Assembly: GCF_043641665.1 (NCBI RefSeq)
Contig: NC_092194.1
Location: forward strand, 248,001 to 312,000
DNA length: 64,000 bases
Reading direction: 5' to 3'
Origin: Enoplosus armatus
Taxonomy: Eukaryota; Chordata; Actinopteri; Centrarchiformes; Enoplosidae
The notes beneath the pieces were generated by a model. That model made no database searches. It had not been told where the DNA came from and saw only the letters and a list, made by a program, of their open reading frames with translations. The position numbers were made by a program, and so were the translations under genes. Below, one piece after another: positions 1 through 24,212 of this stretch (positions within the stretch are counted from its first letter, which is position 1; each line of letters starts with the position of its first letter).

Positions 1-530
1 CTAAATTCAGGGAAGTGATTCCATCTGCATTTAATTCGATGCCATGTCTCAATACAGTGCTAACTTCAGTCCCTCCCAAAGGGAAGGTTCACCACAAATG
101 ACATTCGACTCTATTGCCCCTCTAAAAGAAGATAATAAAACAAAGAAGGTTAGCGCCATGGTACAACCCCCAAACCTGCAAATGAAAGCAAACATCCCAA
201 AAACTTGTAAAATGGCCCTAGACCAATCTGGAAGAATCACATTTAGTCTGGCAAGATAGTCTTAAAGCATATAGGAAGGCCCTCCATAATGCCAAAATTC
301 GAATTATTAGGGAAAAAATGCATCACCTCCTGCCCTCAGACGGTACCGACCTACCTTCAAACAGCTGTAAAACCTTATATATATTTCGACTGCTTTCCTC
401 CCATCGACCTTCACCAAGTAACTTCAACAATTTCTTCATCTAAGCCGCCAACCTGTCTGTTAGACCTCATCCAAACCAGGCTGCTTAAAGAAGTTTTACC
501 CTTAGCTAGTTAACACGGCTATGTACCAGA
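1..530 (+). mobile_element. L2-type LINE fragment (decayed)
   Basis: This stretch matches the middle of the L2 LINE copies at 10,150-14,025 (minus) and 29,342-32,097 (plus), between the endonuclease and reverse transcriptase regions. Shared landmarks include the text around 'cccctctaaaagaag' and the proline/leucine-rich segment before the RT. It is internally deleted near position 300 and stops abruptly near 530. No long open frame remains. It probably lies in an upstream intron of gabra2. Confidence 0.75.
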
Positions 531-1029
531 GTCCAACAAAACATATATTGAGTATAATTGAAAACTTCTTAACTTCTAAAATTTCTTCCTTTATTTTCTG
601 GTAAATCAACATTTCCCCCTTACAATAATGGTGTACACATAGCATAACAGAACAAAGAGGGAGAAAAGAGAAAGCATGAGAATAGTATTTAACTACATTG
701 TTGCCCAGGCCTGAAAACATGCATGCCTACAGTGCTTTTTTTTTGACATTCAAAGTTGGATAAAAGCAGATGAATGCCATATAAGACCTATATTCGGTCT
801 ATAGGAACCCTCTTCAGGTGCTAAAGTTTCCTCCTGGTCCTCTGTTTTTTTTGTTTTAATCTGTTTTAAAAGGACATTTGCAGCGCTGTCTTCTCAGCTT
901 TAAGCTAGCTGTGTTCACACAGAGATGCAGTTAGATCTCACTCCGCATGCGTAAACCTAACCAACCAAACCAAAAGTGTGTGTTCAACCACACCAATGGA
1001 ACCAACCAACTCTGTTACATAGGCAATAG

Positions 1030-1260
1030 TTTCACATAGCCACACTTTGTGGGAAGGTCTGGCTCAACCCATCGTCGCTCTGGGATAGGGGGGAAAAAAA
1101 TGCTTTGGCTTGTTTGTTTTACTTTAAACCAATCACCATCGTCTTGGGCGGCGCTGAGCCCAGGATGCAGCGATGATGCCCTTGCAAATAGTGTCTGGGG
1201 GGAACTTGTTTTGGCGGTGGGGAGGCGAGCCCTGGCATTAAAATGTTTAATTTTCTGCTA
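1030..1260. repeat. Dispersed repeat, also present near 38,140
   Basis: The words 'aaggtctggctcaa' and 'ctgggatagggg' occur here in the same order and spacing as at about 38,165-38,210, inside gabrg1 intron 1. This shows a dispersed repeat. The family was not recognised. The rest of 530-1,790 holds no gene or motif that I can support. Confidence 0.5.
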
Positions 1261-1799
1261 ATGCCACATAAAATAGTAAGCTATGTATGTAGACTATGTG
1301 ATACAACTTTTCCTGTTACATAAGACAAACATAACGTGATCATTGGTATCCAGAAGTGAAGCCTACCTATACTTTACCTCTGGAGGAGCTCTCTGGACCT
1401 GTTAAAACCACCGACGATCAAAACTTTGTTGTTGATGTTGTTGTTTCAGTATGAAAGACAAGACATACAGGGTTGTGATGGGTTTTGCAGGCTGGCTAGT
1501 TAGGTAGCTAATATTAGCTTACATGAATCTACAGAAAAAATTACATGAGTCGTACTTATGTTGTTATCATGCCGCAGTAAATATAAAAAAATACAATTAT
1601 ATAACATAGCAAATTACATCGTCTAGCTAATAAGATCATTGGAAAGGTATCATTTGCAGTGGTTCATTGAGTAGTTCTGTCACACTTCTTTTTTGTTGTT
1701 ACTCTGAATCAAATGTTTAATGGTCACGATTCATCTCGTGGTTGGTTTGCTTAGTTCCAGGCTCAAAACGCTTTATATAAGGATTTTCTGAAAAAATGA

Positions 1800-2225
1800 G
1801 GGTCCTGGCTGGCTGGGATGTTGTCTTTAATGTGCTAGAGAACCAGTTTCTCAAAGCACTTCATCAGAATGGAGGTGAGGTGCCACAGGACACTGCAGAC
1901 TTATTAGGTGCAGGGACGATGGTGGATGGTAACACTCTCCTATGAAAGTGGTATGTTAAAAATGACAGTAATGACATCGACTAGCTGATTGGCACATGTT
2001 CTTTCACTGTCCAGGGATGTTATCGGGCCCAGCAGCAGGAGTAGATTTGGCAGCTGACTCTTTGTTGAGGAGATCAAAGTAAGCAAAAAATGAGTTAAGC
2101 TCATCTGGCAGCACGGCCTCACACATGACGGGGGCACTCCTGATTTTGTATTCTGTGAGTCTGTATCGCCTGCCACGTGTCTTTGGTGTCAACATCTGCG
2201 TCAGTTTTGAGAATGGCATTGTGTG
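1800..2225 (-). mobile_element. LINE fragment, same family as 45,000-46,320
   Basis: The segment near 1,805-1,870 is almost the same as 45,455-45,520 (shared text such as 'ctggctgggatgttgtctt' and 'gagaaccagtttctcaaagc'). There, the minus strand encodes the N-terminal part of a reverse transcriptase. This copy has stops and deletions and is a dead, truncated insertion in gabra2 intronic sequence. Confidence 0.65.
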
Positions 2226-2500
2226 TTGTCCAATGAGAAGAGATTTTACTCACAGCATTAGTGTGCTTTCTTCTCATTACTACCTCAAATGTTTTTCTTC
2301 TCAGCCTGGAGGAAGTAAAGGATTGAAAGGGAAGATGAAGTTTGCAGCATCAAAGGGCATCACAGGGCCAGAAAAATAGCCAAGTTAATTTTACACAAAC
2401 CAAACTGCATCAGACTTCTCACAAAGACAGCAGAGCTTAAAGCAACACACTGAGTATCAGAAACACTTAATATTTCATGATGGATTATTCTCCACACTGA

Positions 2501-14992
<12,492 letters not shown>

Positions 14993-15080
14993 ACTGTAAG
15001 GACTCACTCCAAACACACAGTCCATTCAGGACTTGTATGTCTGTTGGTATTCAGTTTTGTCAGTCAGAAGCTAAACAGCT

Positions 15081-15129
15081 AAAAGGGAATTCTCCATGCA
15101 TGGTTTACATGCGTGGAGAATTCCCTTTT
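15081..15129 (+). other. Hairpin in the gabra2 3' UTR
   Basis: The arms 15081-15102 and 15108-15129 are 22-bp inverted repeats ('aaaagggaattctccatgc' on the left) with one mismatch, a G-U pair in RNA, around a five-base loop. It starts about 90 bases after the gabra2 stop codon and upstream of a possible AATAAA, so it is probably transcribed. Confidence 0.8.
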
Positions 15130-15188
15130 CTCTTTCCTTACTGAGTACACTTTTGGATTGGTGTAGGTAAACATCATAACTGGGTTAG

Positions 15189-15194
15189 AATAAA
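15189..15194 (+). terminator. Possible gabra2 polyadenylation signal
   Basis: An AATAAA hexamer lies about 200 bases past the stop codon. It is the first such hexamer found there, but usage cannot be judged from sequence alone. Confidence 0.35.
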
Positions 15195-17875
15195 CTTGAG
15201 AGCTCATATTACAGGAGTAAGCCAAGCGTCTTTACCAGGTTATAGTCAAACAGGATACTTCCTGGCTTCCCAAATTGAGAGAAAATTTAACCTCAGTGCT
15301 GATTCATGTCTAGTTCCTCTTGGAGCTGAAAAACATCAAAGTTGGCCACAAATCTATGGAATCTATGGATTGCATTCACATTGCATTTGAAAAAAAGAAA
15401 TTCCCTCCAAATTATGGCTTCCATGTAATTATGACAGCATATTTTAATATTAAAAAACAACACTGCAAAACTAGAAAATAATCAATGTTTAAAGCTGCAC
15501 TAATCAATATTTTTATATCAATAAGATCAAATGACTATGTGTAATGTGAAAGGTGTCACTCGTAGTGATGAAACCGCAGAGATTTATTACCAACTCTGCA
15601 GTTCCCCTCAGGTCTATGGAGATTTTTAGCCTCTACTGTTTTGATTCAGTCTCAGTGCTCTCATCAAGCTCATTTCCAGCAGCAGCAGGCAGCTGTTTTC
15701 AGTGAAAAGGCTGTACATTACCTGCTCAGCAGCAAACAGCATACAAAGTTAGAGACTAGCTGGTGAGCGTAGTGGAGCATTTAGCGACTTAAGAGCAAGA
15801 TGCTAGAAATGTGTATGGAGGCAATTCTTTGCTAACACTTTCGCCATTACAACTTTATCAGGACAGAGACAATATATAAATGTTGTGTTTTCAGCTCGTT
15901 CCCGTAACCCTCAAGTGGGGAGTTTGCAGGACGTAGTCTGCTTCTGTGGGGCTAACAGGCTGTCACATTAACATCTACACCACATCAGACTAGTTGCAAA
16001 CTACTGGATTTCTGAACTTCTGAACTGAAGCACATATCTAAAAAGGCTTATTTGTGTATTTTATTATTATTTATGTTTGTATTTATTTGATAATTTCACA
16101 GCAAATTTCACAGGGTCACAAAATTTCAAGCTTGGTTCTTATAAGGTCATTGTTTGTATACCTCATAATTATAAGGTCAAGGATCTTGTCATTTTGAGAA
16201 AAGCATTATAAGCTATACAAATCTATGGCATTTTCTTGCCACTTGCCAAATATCGTCATATATTCATCGGCAGATGAAGTTGTCACAATGTTCAAACTTT
16301 TCAATATTCTGAGCACTTTTAGGACTTCCTGTCCATGTTGACTTAAAAGTAAATTAACTGCCAATTCTCTACTTGGTTATGATAATGGAAAGTGGATGGT
16401 CATGGCTAATGAAGTATTCTTCAGGTATTGTTAAGGTAAGCAACTGATGCATCTAGTTAAAGTTGTACTTCATCGTCATACTCATCAGTCCAGTCTACAC
16501 ACCATTCCTATTTGCTGTGCAATAAGAAATGGACTGTCCTTCGTGCTGTGATATACACGATTTTTTTAATGCTGTATAAACCAACAACCAATGCTGTCAC
16601 GCTGTATTTTCTGGAGAGAATATCAACAGCTGGCAGGAGGTAAATAAAAAAATGTAATCTCCATCAACATGATCCATGAAACGGTCCTTAATCAACAGCA
16701 ATAGCAGCGATTATCCAAGAATCCTTTTCTCATACATTTGTGACAATCTTCTTGTAATTATGACTTCCATAACCCATCATTATTACATCTCACAATTATA
16801 AGAAAACATCTCTGAATTTTATTTTACCATGCCAAACACTTCTGAATCTTTGTTAATCTCTGCTAACATTCTCTTGCACACTGAGTACCAGTAAAATTTG
16901 TTTTATGCCCTTTTAACAGTTTTGTCATTGATAAACTTCTATATTCATCGGGCAGCAGGGAGAAGCAGTGAGTCAGCACTCAGTTGAAAATACAGCACTG
17001 TTGGGCGTCGTCATCTAAACACTAAACACTAAACATCAACTAAACCCTCCCCACTGTTACCTGATTGATTGACTATCTCTGGGCAAAAACTGCATTTCGC
17101 TGTGATTGTACCTTGTATAATTGCATGTGACAAATAAATTGATCAATTGATTGATTGATTGAGTTTCAGGAAGTAGTCTGGTTCTGTAGGGCTAGCAGGT
17201 TGTCACATTAACATCCTTACCACATCAAAAATATTTGCTGGGAACTTATTCCACGCTAGCCTCACCACCATTACATCCAGGAATACATGGTGCTTTGCTG
17301 CTCACTCTGCAGGTTTTGTACAGCTTTTTAGACTTTTTTTCCAGTCTTCCCCACATGGTCACATTGTGGAAGATGATTCTGACTGGACAAACGTGTGAGA
17401 ATATGTGTCTGTGTATGAAATGTATATCTCTGTGTGTTTTGTTAAAGTGTGTTTGTATTTATTTAAATTATTTTTTGCTTTATTGTAATCTTTTTAAATG
17501 CAATGTAGCAGGAACAAAGGACCTATACATATTTAATAGTCTCAACCTACTTACTGTGTCAATAATACGGCATCCGTTGAATTTATGTGCAACATTCCAA
17601 GTTTTTGAAAGTGTGTTTTTATTTCTATACTTGTTAAGGGTCTAAGCAACAAACCCCTTCCTTCTTCTTTTTGTGCCCTAAAAGTATCTGGGTCTCAAAA
17701 ACCATAACAGCTACAGTTCCCAAACCTGGCAGATAGGTTAAGACAAAAAGAAATTATAGAGATTGTCCTGATGGTGGCGCTATAACAGCAAACTTTATGT
17801 TTTGGCCTAACTTAAGAAACAAAATGATTTTTTTCCTGGTGTCTGTGGGTCCAGACAAATCTATCCATATAATTC
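15195..17875. other. Intergenic DNA with dispersed repeats
   Basis: No gene is seen. A repeat at about 15,655-15,785 (shared phrases 'caggcagctgtttt' and 'caaagttagagactagctg') recurs at 62,145-62,250. A block at about 15,935-15,995 is repeated in direct orientation at 17,165-17,228 ('ggctgtcacattaacatc' against 'ggttgtcacattaacatc'). A LINE-like tail ending in GATT units lies at 17,095-17,161. Confidence 0.6.
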
Positions 17876-18000
17876 AATTCAATTCTATTCTATTCAATTT
17901 TATTTGTATAGCGCCAAATCACAACAAAAGTCATCTCATAACACTTTACATATAGAGCAGGTCTAGGCCGACTCTTATAAAGGCTGTACTCTTTATAAAG
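17876..18000 (-). mobile_element. L2 LINE 3' tail (solo fragment)
   Basis: AATTC/TATTC units are followed by 'ttttatttgtatagcgcc' and 'tagagcaggtctaggccgac', the reverse complement of the 3' end of the L2 copy that ends at 32,097. It is a severely 5'-truncated insertion. Confidence 0.85.
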
Positions 18001-19046
18001 AGTGCCATTTTGAATTTTGTCCACATCTGTTCTTTTTCGCTACTCCTCCCACCAAGTTTGAGCAATCTGCATCAGAATTAGCACATAGCATATCTGGATC
18101 CAAATCCAATTTGAAAAAAAAAACTTATTTTTTCCAATTTTTGATATTCCATGTAGTTTTGAAATTATATATTTTCAAACCGTTTTCTTTAAAAATTTAA
18201 ATTTTACATAGACGCTCATAAATCAAAATAGGCTTAAGCTATTGAAACCAAACTTGGTGTACGTGTTCGGATGCTAGGTCCAAGCTTCGCTGTACAGTCC
18301 TGGGAGATTCTGCCACTAGGGGGTGCCAGAAATGTGAAAAATGTATATCTCATAATTAGCTGCGTGGATTTGAGTGAGCATTTTCCCACACGTTCTACGG
18401 TCATATTCAATTCCAAAGTCAAGTCAAAATTTCCAAAAATCATTTAAATTTCACCATAGGTCCTAGAGAGCCAAAATCTTTTAAGCACACCCACTGATGT
18501 CCACCCAAATTGACATTCTTTGGATACTAGATATCACGTTTCAAATGGTGTTTAAATATGTCAAGTGACATTTAGTGTCTTACTGTAATTACTGTATGCA
18601 CAACTTTTTTTCGCCAAATGTTTGATCAAACTTCACCAAAGTACTATGTGCACAACATTTTCCATTTTGCCAAATGTTTGATTAAATTTCACCTAAGTAT
18701 TTGACAATACACCCGAAACCAGCAGAATGATGTGTGATTTTCCCCAGAATTTTATCCCAAAACATAGTCGGTATTTCTTATATAAATATATGTATATAAA
18801 CCGTGCTTTGTGTAACCCACTTTTCCACTTAGATATCTTGTAGATGAGAATTGTTGAGATCAATGTTTTTTCCTTCTTGACCCTGTTTGTGTCTCTTTAA
18901 ATGTTGGCGTGGAGAAGCCCTGATTCATATAACCACTAATACAAACTTGTGATATTAACAACAAATCTCAGTGTCTTTCTGTTTTTAAAAGCCAACGTGT
19001 GAAAACAAATGTTTTTAACTAAATAGAGTAAATTAGTAAATTAGAG
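18001..19046. other. Intergenic repeat-like DNA
   Basis: AT-rich sequence with no gene. A unit containing 'gccaaatgtttgat' and 'ttcacc' occurs twice in tandem (about 18,612-18,645 and 18,668-18,705), a local duplication of roughly 55 bases with divergence. The rest resembles dispersed fish repeat DNA but was not assigned. Confidence 0.45.
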
Positions 19047-19072
19047 GCGGGGTGGGGGGTGGGGGGGGGGTG
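19047..19072 (+). repeat. G-rich tract
   Basis: Runs of four, six and ten G separated by single T residues. It could form a G-quadruplex in principle. Confidence 0.7.
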
Positions 19073-22000
19073 CAGGGCACAGAACAAAAACAAGCAGAAG
19101 GTTAGTGAAATAGTGAAATGCAGTCCATATCAAACACTTTGCAGTCTATTAGTTGAATTTTCGTCGGCAGGATAAACATGGACTGTAAGTACTAATGTTA
19201 TATGACGAGACTGAGACTGAAGTACTCACTGAAAGTTGAAGCAAAACGATGTGTTTTCAGCTTTGATATAAAGCTAATATCAAATTATTCCAGAGAAAAG
19301 GGTCATGACAGGAAAAGGCCCTGCAGCCAGCTGACTTTTTTTTTTAACTTTGGAGGAGAGCGGAGAGCACAGGATGGGTCATAAAGTTTAATTAGTCTTA
19401 GTAGGTTTCAGGAGCTTTCAACTACAATTCTTAATGTACATTGAGCTTTCAACTACAGCCACTGGGGTGCAGATGGGGTTCTATGCAAAATGGTGCAGTG
19501 CTGGGCATGGGGCCCTTATTGTTCTCGTGAAGTGAGTGTTTGTGGTACCAGACGGACCCAGTGAGGGTATAGACTATATCCTGCTTCGCCTCTAGTTACG
19601 ATGGCAATAGCATTCACCTGGCTGCCGGATAGTGGTAACGACAGATGCTGGCCCATCTAGCAGATCCAGCTGTGCCGGTGCCAGCATCATCAGACACGGG
19701 TGTTGCCTCTCATGACGCTTCAGAGGAAACAACGCCTAATTACTCTTAAAACACATTTCCTTGTTTCCTCTCTCTTCGCTTGTCGTCTCTCTGTGCATCC
19801 CTCGTGGGAGGGACTAAGACGCAAGGAAAAGACACAAGTGAGGGAAACGTAGATCTGTTTGACTGTTTTCTTTGCAGGTACTGGAGGTGGGTGTGGCAGA
19901 GGGTCATCAGCTACACTGGCAACAACAGGGCACGGCATGCCAGTGCTTCATAAGAACCCTTTTGGAGCTCAGTTGCTTGGTTCTCTCCTCCCTGAAACAC
20001 CCATTTGCTTCTTGGTTGACTTTGACTTATGCTGTTGCACTGTACAACATTGCACCCACACACTCCTCCACTCATGCCCTCACCTACACTGCTGATCTCA
20101 CTGATTACACACGCCACTTTTAGGTTAGGTTAAGTTCTCCTCTTAAGTTATTCCTTTTTATCAATAAATAATTGTTAATTGGCTGTGTGGCCCAGTTTGT
20201 GACACAGCTGTGGAGAACTCCACATCAGAGAAACAGCAAGGACCCTGGATGAGAGACAAAATCAGCTACCTGGCATCACCAGAGCAAAACCACACACAGA
20301 ATTCACAGGGGACAAGGTCAAAGGTCATCAACCAGGAGTCAGTGGATGACCATGCAATTCCAGTGTGACTTGGGGGAAAAAACATGTGTTTTACATGACT
20401 CTAGTTTTTAGGCAAAAATGTCCAAAATTCTCCTTCATTCCTCTCAGTGCGAATGGACATGTGTCATTGGGGTCAGCATATTTTGGGTTCAAAGTACGTT
20501 GGGAACAAAACAGATAGTGAGCGCAGTGTGCGCTGCACTGGCTCGGCCAAGAGAACACTGCCACACTCTCCTTTGAAAATCTGTGCAATGTTTCACTTGT
20601 GTGTTTAAAGTGAAGGCAGGAGAAGTCACCTGTGGGACCCGCTTAAAGCTGGGGTAAGCAGTTTTCTGGAAAAGGCAAAAAGAACCGCAGAATTTGAAAA
20701 TACAGCTCTCCCATCACTGTTCTAAGCCCCGCCAATCAGACGAGCATGGGCACGTGCACACGCTTCATATGCGCACGCAACACAAGCTTGACCTTGACCA
20801 CAGGCAACCACCAGCGAGCCAGGTTGCTGGGTTGCTTTTTACGTAGCTGAAGTTACCTTCAATTGCCATGGCCGAGTCACAGGCAAGAAGCAAATTTTTT
20901 ACAGACCACAACTAGCTACTGTGAACAAATTTGAATATTATGAACGAACAACAATCTGTGTTCATGCTTAGTGTAAAATGATTATGGAGCACAATGACAA
21001 CAAAAGAAAGTAACAAAGTAACGTTAGCCAATAGATCCAGCATCCGGAGTTTTTCCTTTATTGACCAAATGAAGGATATTGTATATTTTCTTATGGAAAT
21101 GACAAGTTAAACTTTTGAAACAACATAGCACAATGTTTTATTCAATCCATAGCATTGGTAGCTGGCTTAGCTAACAGCTCAAAATTCAAAGCAGTTGCTC
21201 ATAGGAAGTTTCATGAAGTAGGTTCACGTAAATTCAGTTGCTCATGGGAAGTTTTAGTTTCTTTGGGAAGCTTCAGAAAGTCCGTAAATTCCGAGCGCTC
21301 TCTTGCTAACATTAGTGTCCTTCACCGGCATAAATACACATCTGAAAATAAATGAAGCCATGACAATGTTTGTCATAATACAAAATAGCCCTATTACTTT
21401 ACACTTGTTACATAGCCTATATATTACTGACAGAGCTCCGCAGACTCTGATGCTGAATATGTCCCACAGCAGCTGTGGACAGGGCAGAGGGAGATGGTGA
21501 GCCAGTGGATGTGGATGTGGCAGAGGGTCTGTCCAGGGTAGAGGGCAGCAGCAGGGTGAAGACCCTTTGGGTGAAGATGACCACAGTCGAGTCCAGCAAC
21601 TACAAGCTCGCCATATAGCTTTATATCCACATCATGATCATTATTATGACCTACTGCCTTCCAGGCCAGAATTCAATCTTTGAGTCTCCAACAGTGTCAG
21701 GAGCTTCTGGGGAGGTGTCTGTTGAGGGACCCCAGCCTAATTTTTGATGTGATGACCTCCTGGCCAGGACCCCGACCAACTTGAGTGGTGTGTCTGCATG
21801 AAGTGTAGGGAAATGCAAAGGAAGTGTTGTGGCTAACAACAATCTCTCTCTCTCTCTGTCCCCGTCTCTCCACCTCTTCACAAGCTGATGTGAACCATCT
21901 TTCATTCAAGGTGGAAGAGATTAGGAACTCAGAAACATTTGCAAGTTTGTACACTATGATGGTTCCATTCGGTAATACTGTACTTGCAGTGACATTTTTA

Positions 22001-22259
22001 TTTGAATATACTATATAAAATCAACTTCAGTATTGTAGGGTTTTTTTTTAAGTGACAGTAATTAATCAAGCCTATGATGGAAGAAACAAAAAAATGATAA
22101 ATACAAATAAATACATTTAAGTACATTGTTGTTTCTTATCATTGTCACTGTTGTGGTTGTTGTTTTATAAAATAAACATACAAAAAATATAACTGTATTA
22201 GTGGAATGGCCGTCTGTGTGTTTCCTTTCATCTTGACCTCACATTTTGTCTGTCTGTCT
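19073..22259. other. Intergenic DNA without a recognised gene
   Basis: Short open frames here look like chance. Around 20,205-20,260 the plus strand encodes CGELHIRETARTLDER, which faintly resembles a GIY-YIG endonuclease motif as found in Penelope-like elements. Near 20,643 'aagctggggtaagcagtttt' looks like a common fish repeat. I cannot support a gene. Confidence 0.4.
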
Positions 22260-22830
22260 TTAAAATCATATTGGCAATGCTCTTTTCACCAGGACACAAG
22301 CGTCATGTACTGAGCCTGGGTATCAAACAAAGATGTCCACAAACCTCCCCCGATGGTCACAGATGGCCTGCAGCTGTATGGAGGGAAAGAGCTTCCTGAT
22401 GAAGTAGTATTTGGCATTGACAGCTGGTGTCTTTATCACAATTGCCCCAACCACCACACTGAATGCTGGACATCCAGCCAGGTAACTAAATCCGGTACTC
22501 GTTTCTTCCAGCTGGTCACCTCTTGGAAAGTGGATAGTTCTGCCCAGGATCCAAATGACTCCTCTGCTTATCCTGTGCCAATGACATGCATTGTGGGCCT
22601 TGGGATATCAAAGGCTGTAGAGACAACTCTATATGAAGCAGCTTAAGACAGCCAGTAGACAAATACTATCACTTCGGTATCCTTAGCCCAGCCATGGGTC
22701 ATATCAAACTCAAGGGCAGCAGTTAAGGCAGCAATGGAGAGACGAGAAAGATGCAAGTTGGGGTGCAGGTCAACCTTGTCATCTAAACACTGACATATGA
22801 TGGGTACCATGGTATTCAGGTGGCAGTATA
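22260..22830 (-). pseudogene. PIF/Harbinger (HARBI1-like) transposase remnant
   Basis: The minus strand encodes, in broken frames, recognisable parts of a Harbinger nuclease. In order: HGWAKDTEVIVFVYWLS (about 22,690-22,645), ASYRVVSTAFDIPRPTMH (about 22,645-22,590), then PAFSVVVGAI, KTPAVNAKYYF, RKLFPSIQLQAICDHRGRF and VDIFV, then after a stop YPGSVHDACVL (about 22,320-22,285). Phrases such as YRVVSxAFDIPR and YPGSVHDxxV are typical of the family, which cuts DNA as a DDE enzyme. The residues around the second catalytic position (after VVGAI) seem deleted, and stops interrupt the frame. Confidence 0.85.
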
Positions 22831-22859
22831 TTATGGAGGTCACACTCTTATCTTTTTGT

Positions 22860-23100
22860 CTCCTCAGTTCCCCTCAGCCCATGCTCACCTCTCCTAGGCC
22901 ATGTTTTTTTCCTCTAACTCCCCAGACTGCTTTCCTGGTTTTGACCCTTGCCTGCCTCACTATTCTGTTAGTCTTTGTCCCCCCGGTTTCATTAATTAAA
23001 TGCTCTCACTGCATCAAGCTCTGCCTCAGTTGTCTGCATATGGGCCCTATTCCCTGTGTTACTTGCCACTGTGCTTGCACAGCCGTGACAGTAGGCCAGT
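22860..23100 (+). repeat. Possible LTR-like fragment
   Basis: A C/T-rich stretch with 'ttgacccttgcctgcct', an ATTAAA-type word and a downstream 'gccgtgacagta' resembles the ends of fish LTR elements as I remember them. No partner repeat or internal coding region was found. Confidence 0.25.
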
Positions 23101-23469
23101 TTGTACAGAAAATCCACCTTCCTCATGTGCAATCATACAATCAGTATTCAGGCAATAATTTGAATACTGATCACGGTTTATCTCAAAATAAGAGAACATT
23201 GTTATTCAAGATAACTTCCAGGATCAACCACAAATCAATTGCTTAGCTGTGTTCAAAGAACCCACTTAGCTGGATGAAAATTAACATGATCATTTTAATC
23301 TGATAACAGTATGTTAAACTAATCCTCTGCCCTGTTCTTCACATGTGGCTTTACTAATCCAGGCTATCTGTATTTTCATCAACTGAGTTCTGACAGTTCC
23401 ACATTTTGGAAAGATTAGCTAGTGTTTGATTGATCCTCTTGGGATGTATACATATGCATATATGCATAC

Positions 23470-23513
23470 TGTCTAATTTCCCTGCAGGGATCAATAAAGT
23501 ATTTCTGATTCTG

Positions 23514-23518
<5 letters not shown>
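23470..23518 (+). mobile_element. LINE 3' tail fragment
   Basis: The text 'gggatcaataaagtatttct' followed by 'gattctgat' is a typical 3' terminus of a fish LINE. Related tails occur at 58,010 (+), 24,165 (minus) and 27,295 (minus). Confidence 0.6.
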
Positions 23519-23547
<29 letters not shown>

Positions 23548-23549
23548 CA
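23517..23549. repeat. (TA)n microsatellite
   Basis: A run of TG units is followed by about 14 TA units. Confidence 0.9.
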
Positions 23550-23657
23550 TGCTCTGGACTAAAGTGATGAACAAACTGACATCACTGTCTTTACTCACTG
23601 TGCAGCTTTAAACCCAATTTAAGGTTAATCCTTACTGAGGTGTCCAGATATCCTTAA

Positions 23658-23660
<3 letters not shown>

Positions 23661-23693
<33 letters not shown>
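23661..23693. repeat. (CA)n microsatellite
   Basis: About 16 CA units in tandem. Confidence 0.9.
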
Positions 23694-23696
<3 letters not shown>

Positions 23697-24164
23697 CAGT
23701 CAGCAGGCCATGAGGCATCCAAATCCTAACAGTGCTTAGATCCACAGCATTGCTGAGAGGCAATGTCAGACCCAGCACTGCATCTGCAGCACATCAGCAC
23801 ATTTACCCTCCTGTCTGCACTTGTCCACCTGCCTTTGATCTGCACCAGCATCACCTTATCCCTGCTGCTGGCTAGCCTTTCAATAGGTGTCATCTGCCCA
23901 TTTATGCTGAAACTAAAACTTTGCACACATCAGCTATGGGCAAGAATAAAGACTGACTCAAAATATATGTGATCATATCATTTCATAATTAAATTATTCT
24001 ACACTTTTACTTAAAACTATATGCTAAAAGAGGTAGCGAAACAAGTTTTCTATGTCAAGTGGCTGTAAAGACTGCATTAAAATGATATATATTTGCACAG
24101 TATGTTTTGTGTTCTTTGTTTCACAAAAATACTCATATACACACACATGCACAAAACCTTGTCA

Positions 24165-24212
24165 GAATAAGAATCAGAAATACTTTATTGATCCCCGGGG
24201 GGGAAATTACAC
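24165..24212 (-). mobile_element. LINE 3' tail fragment
   Basis: The text 'agaatcagaaatactttatt' followed by 'gatccccgggg' is the reverse complement of the LINE tail at 23,470 and 58,010. Confidence 0.6.

Noticed and set aside
22353..22646. A 97-residue plus-strand open frame
   Set aside because: It is the antisense of the Harbinger transposase relic. The minus strand carries the family motifs.
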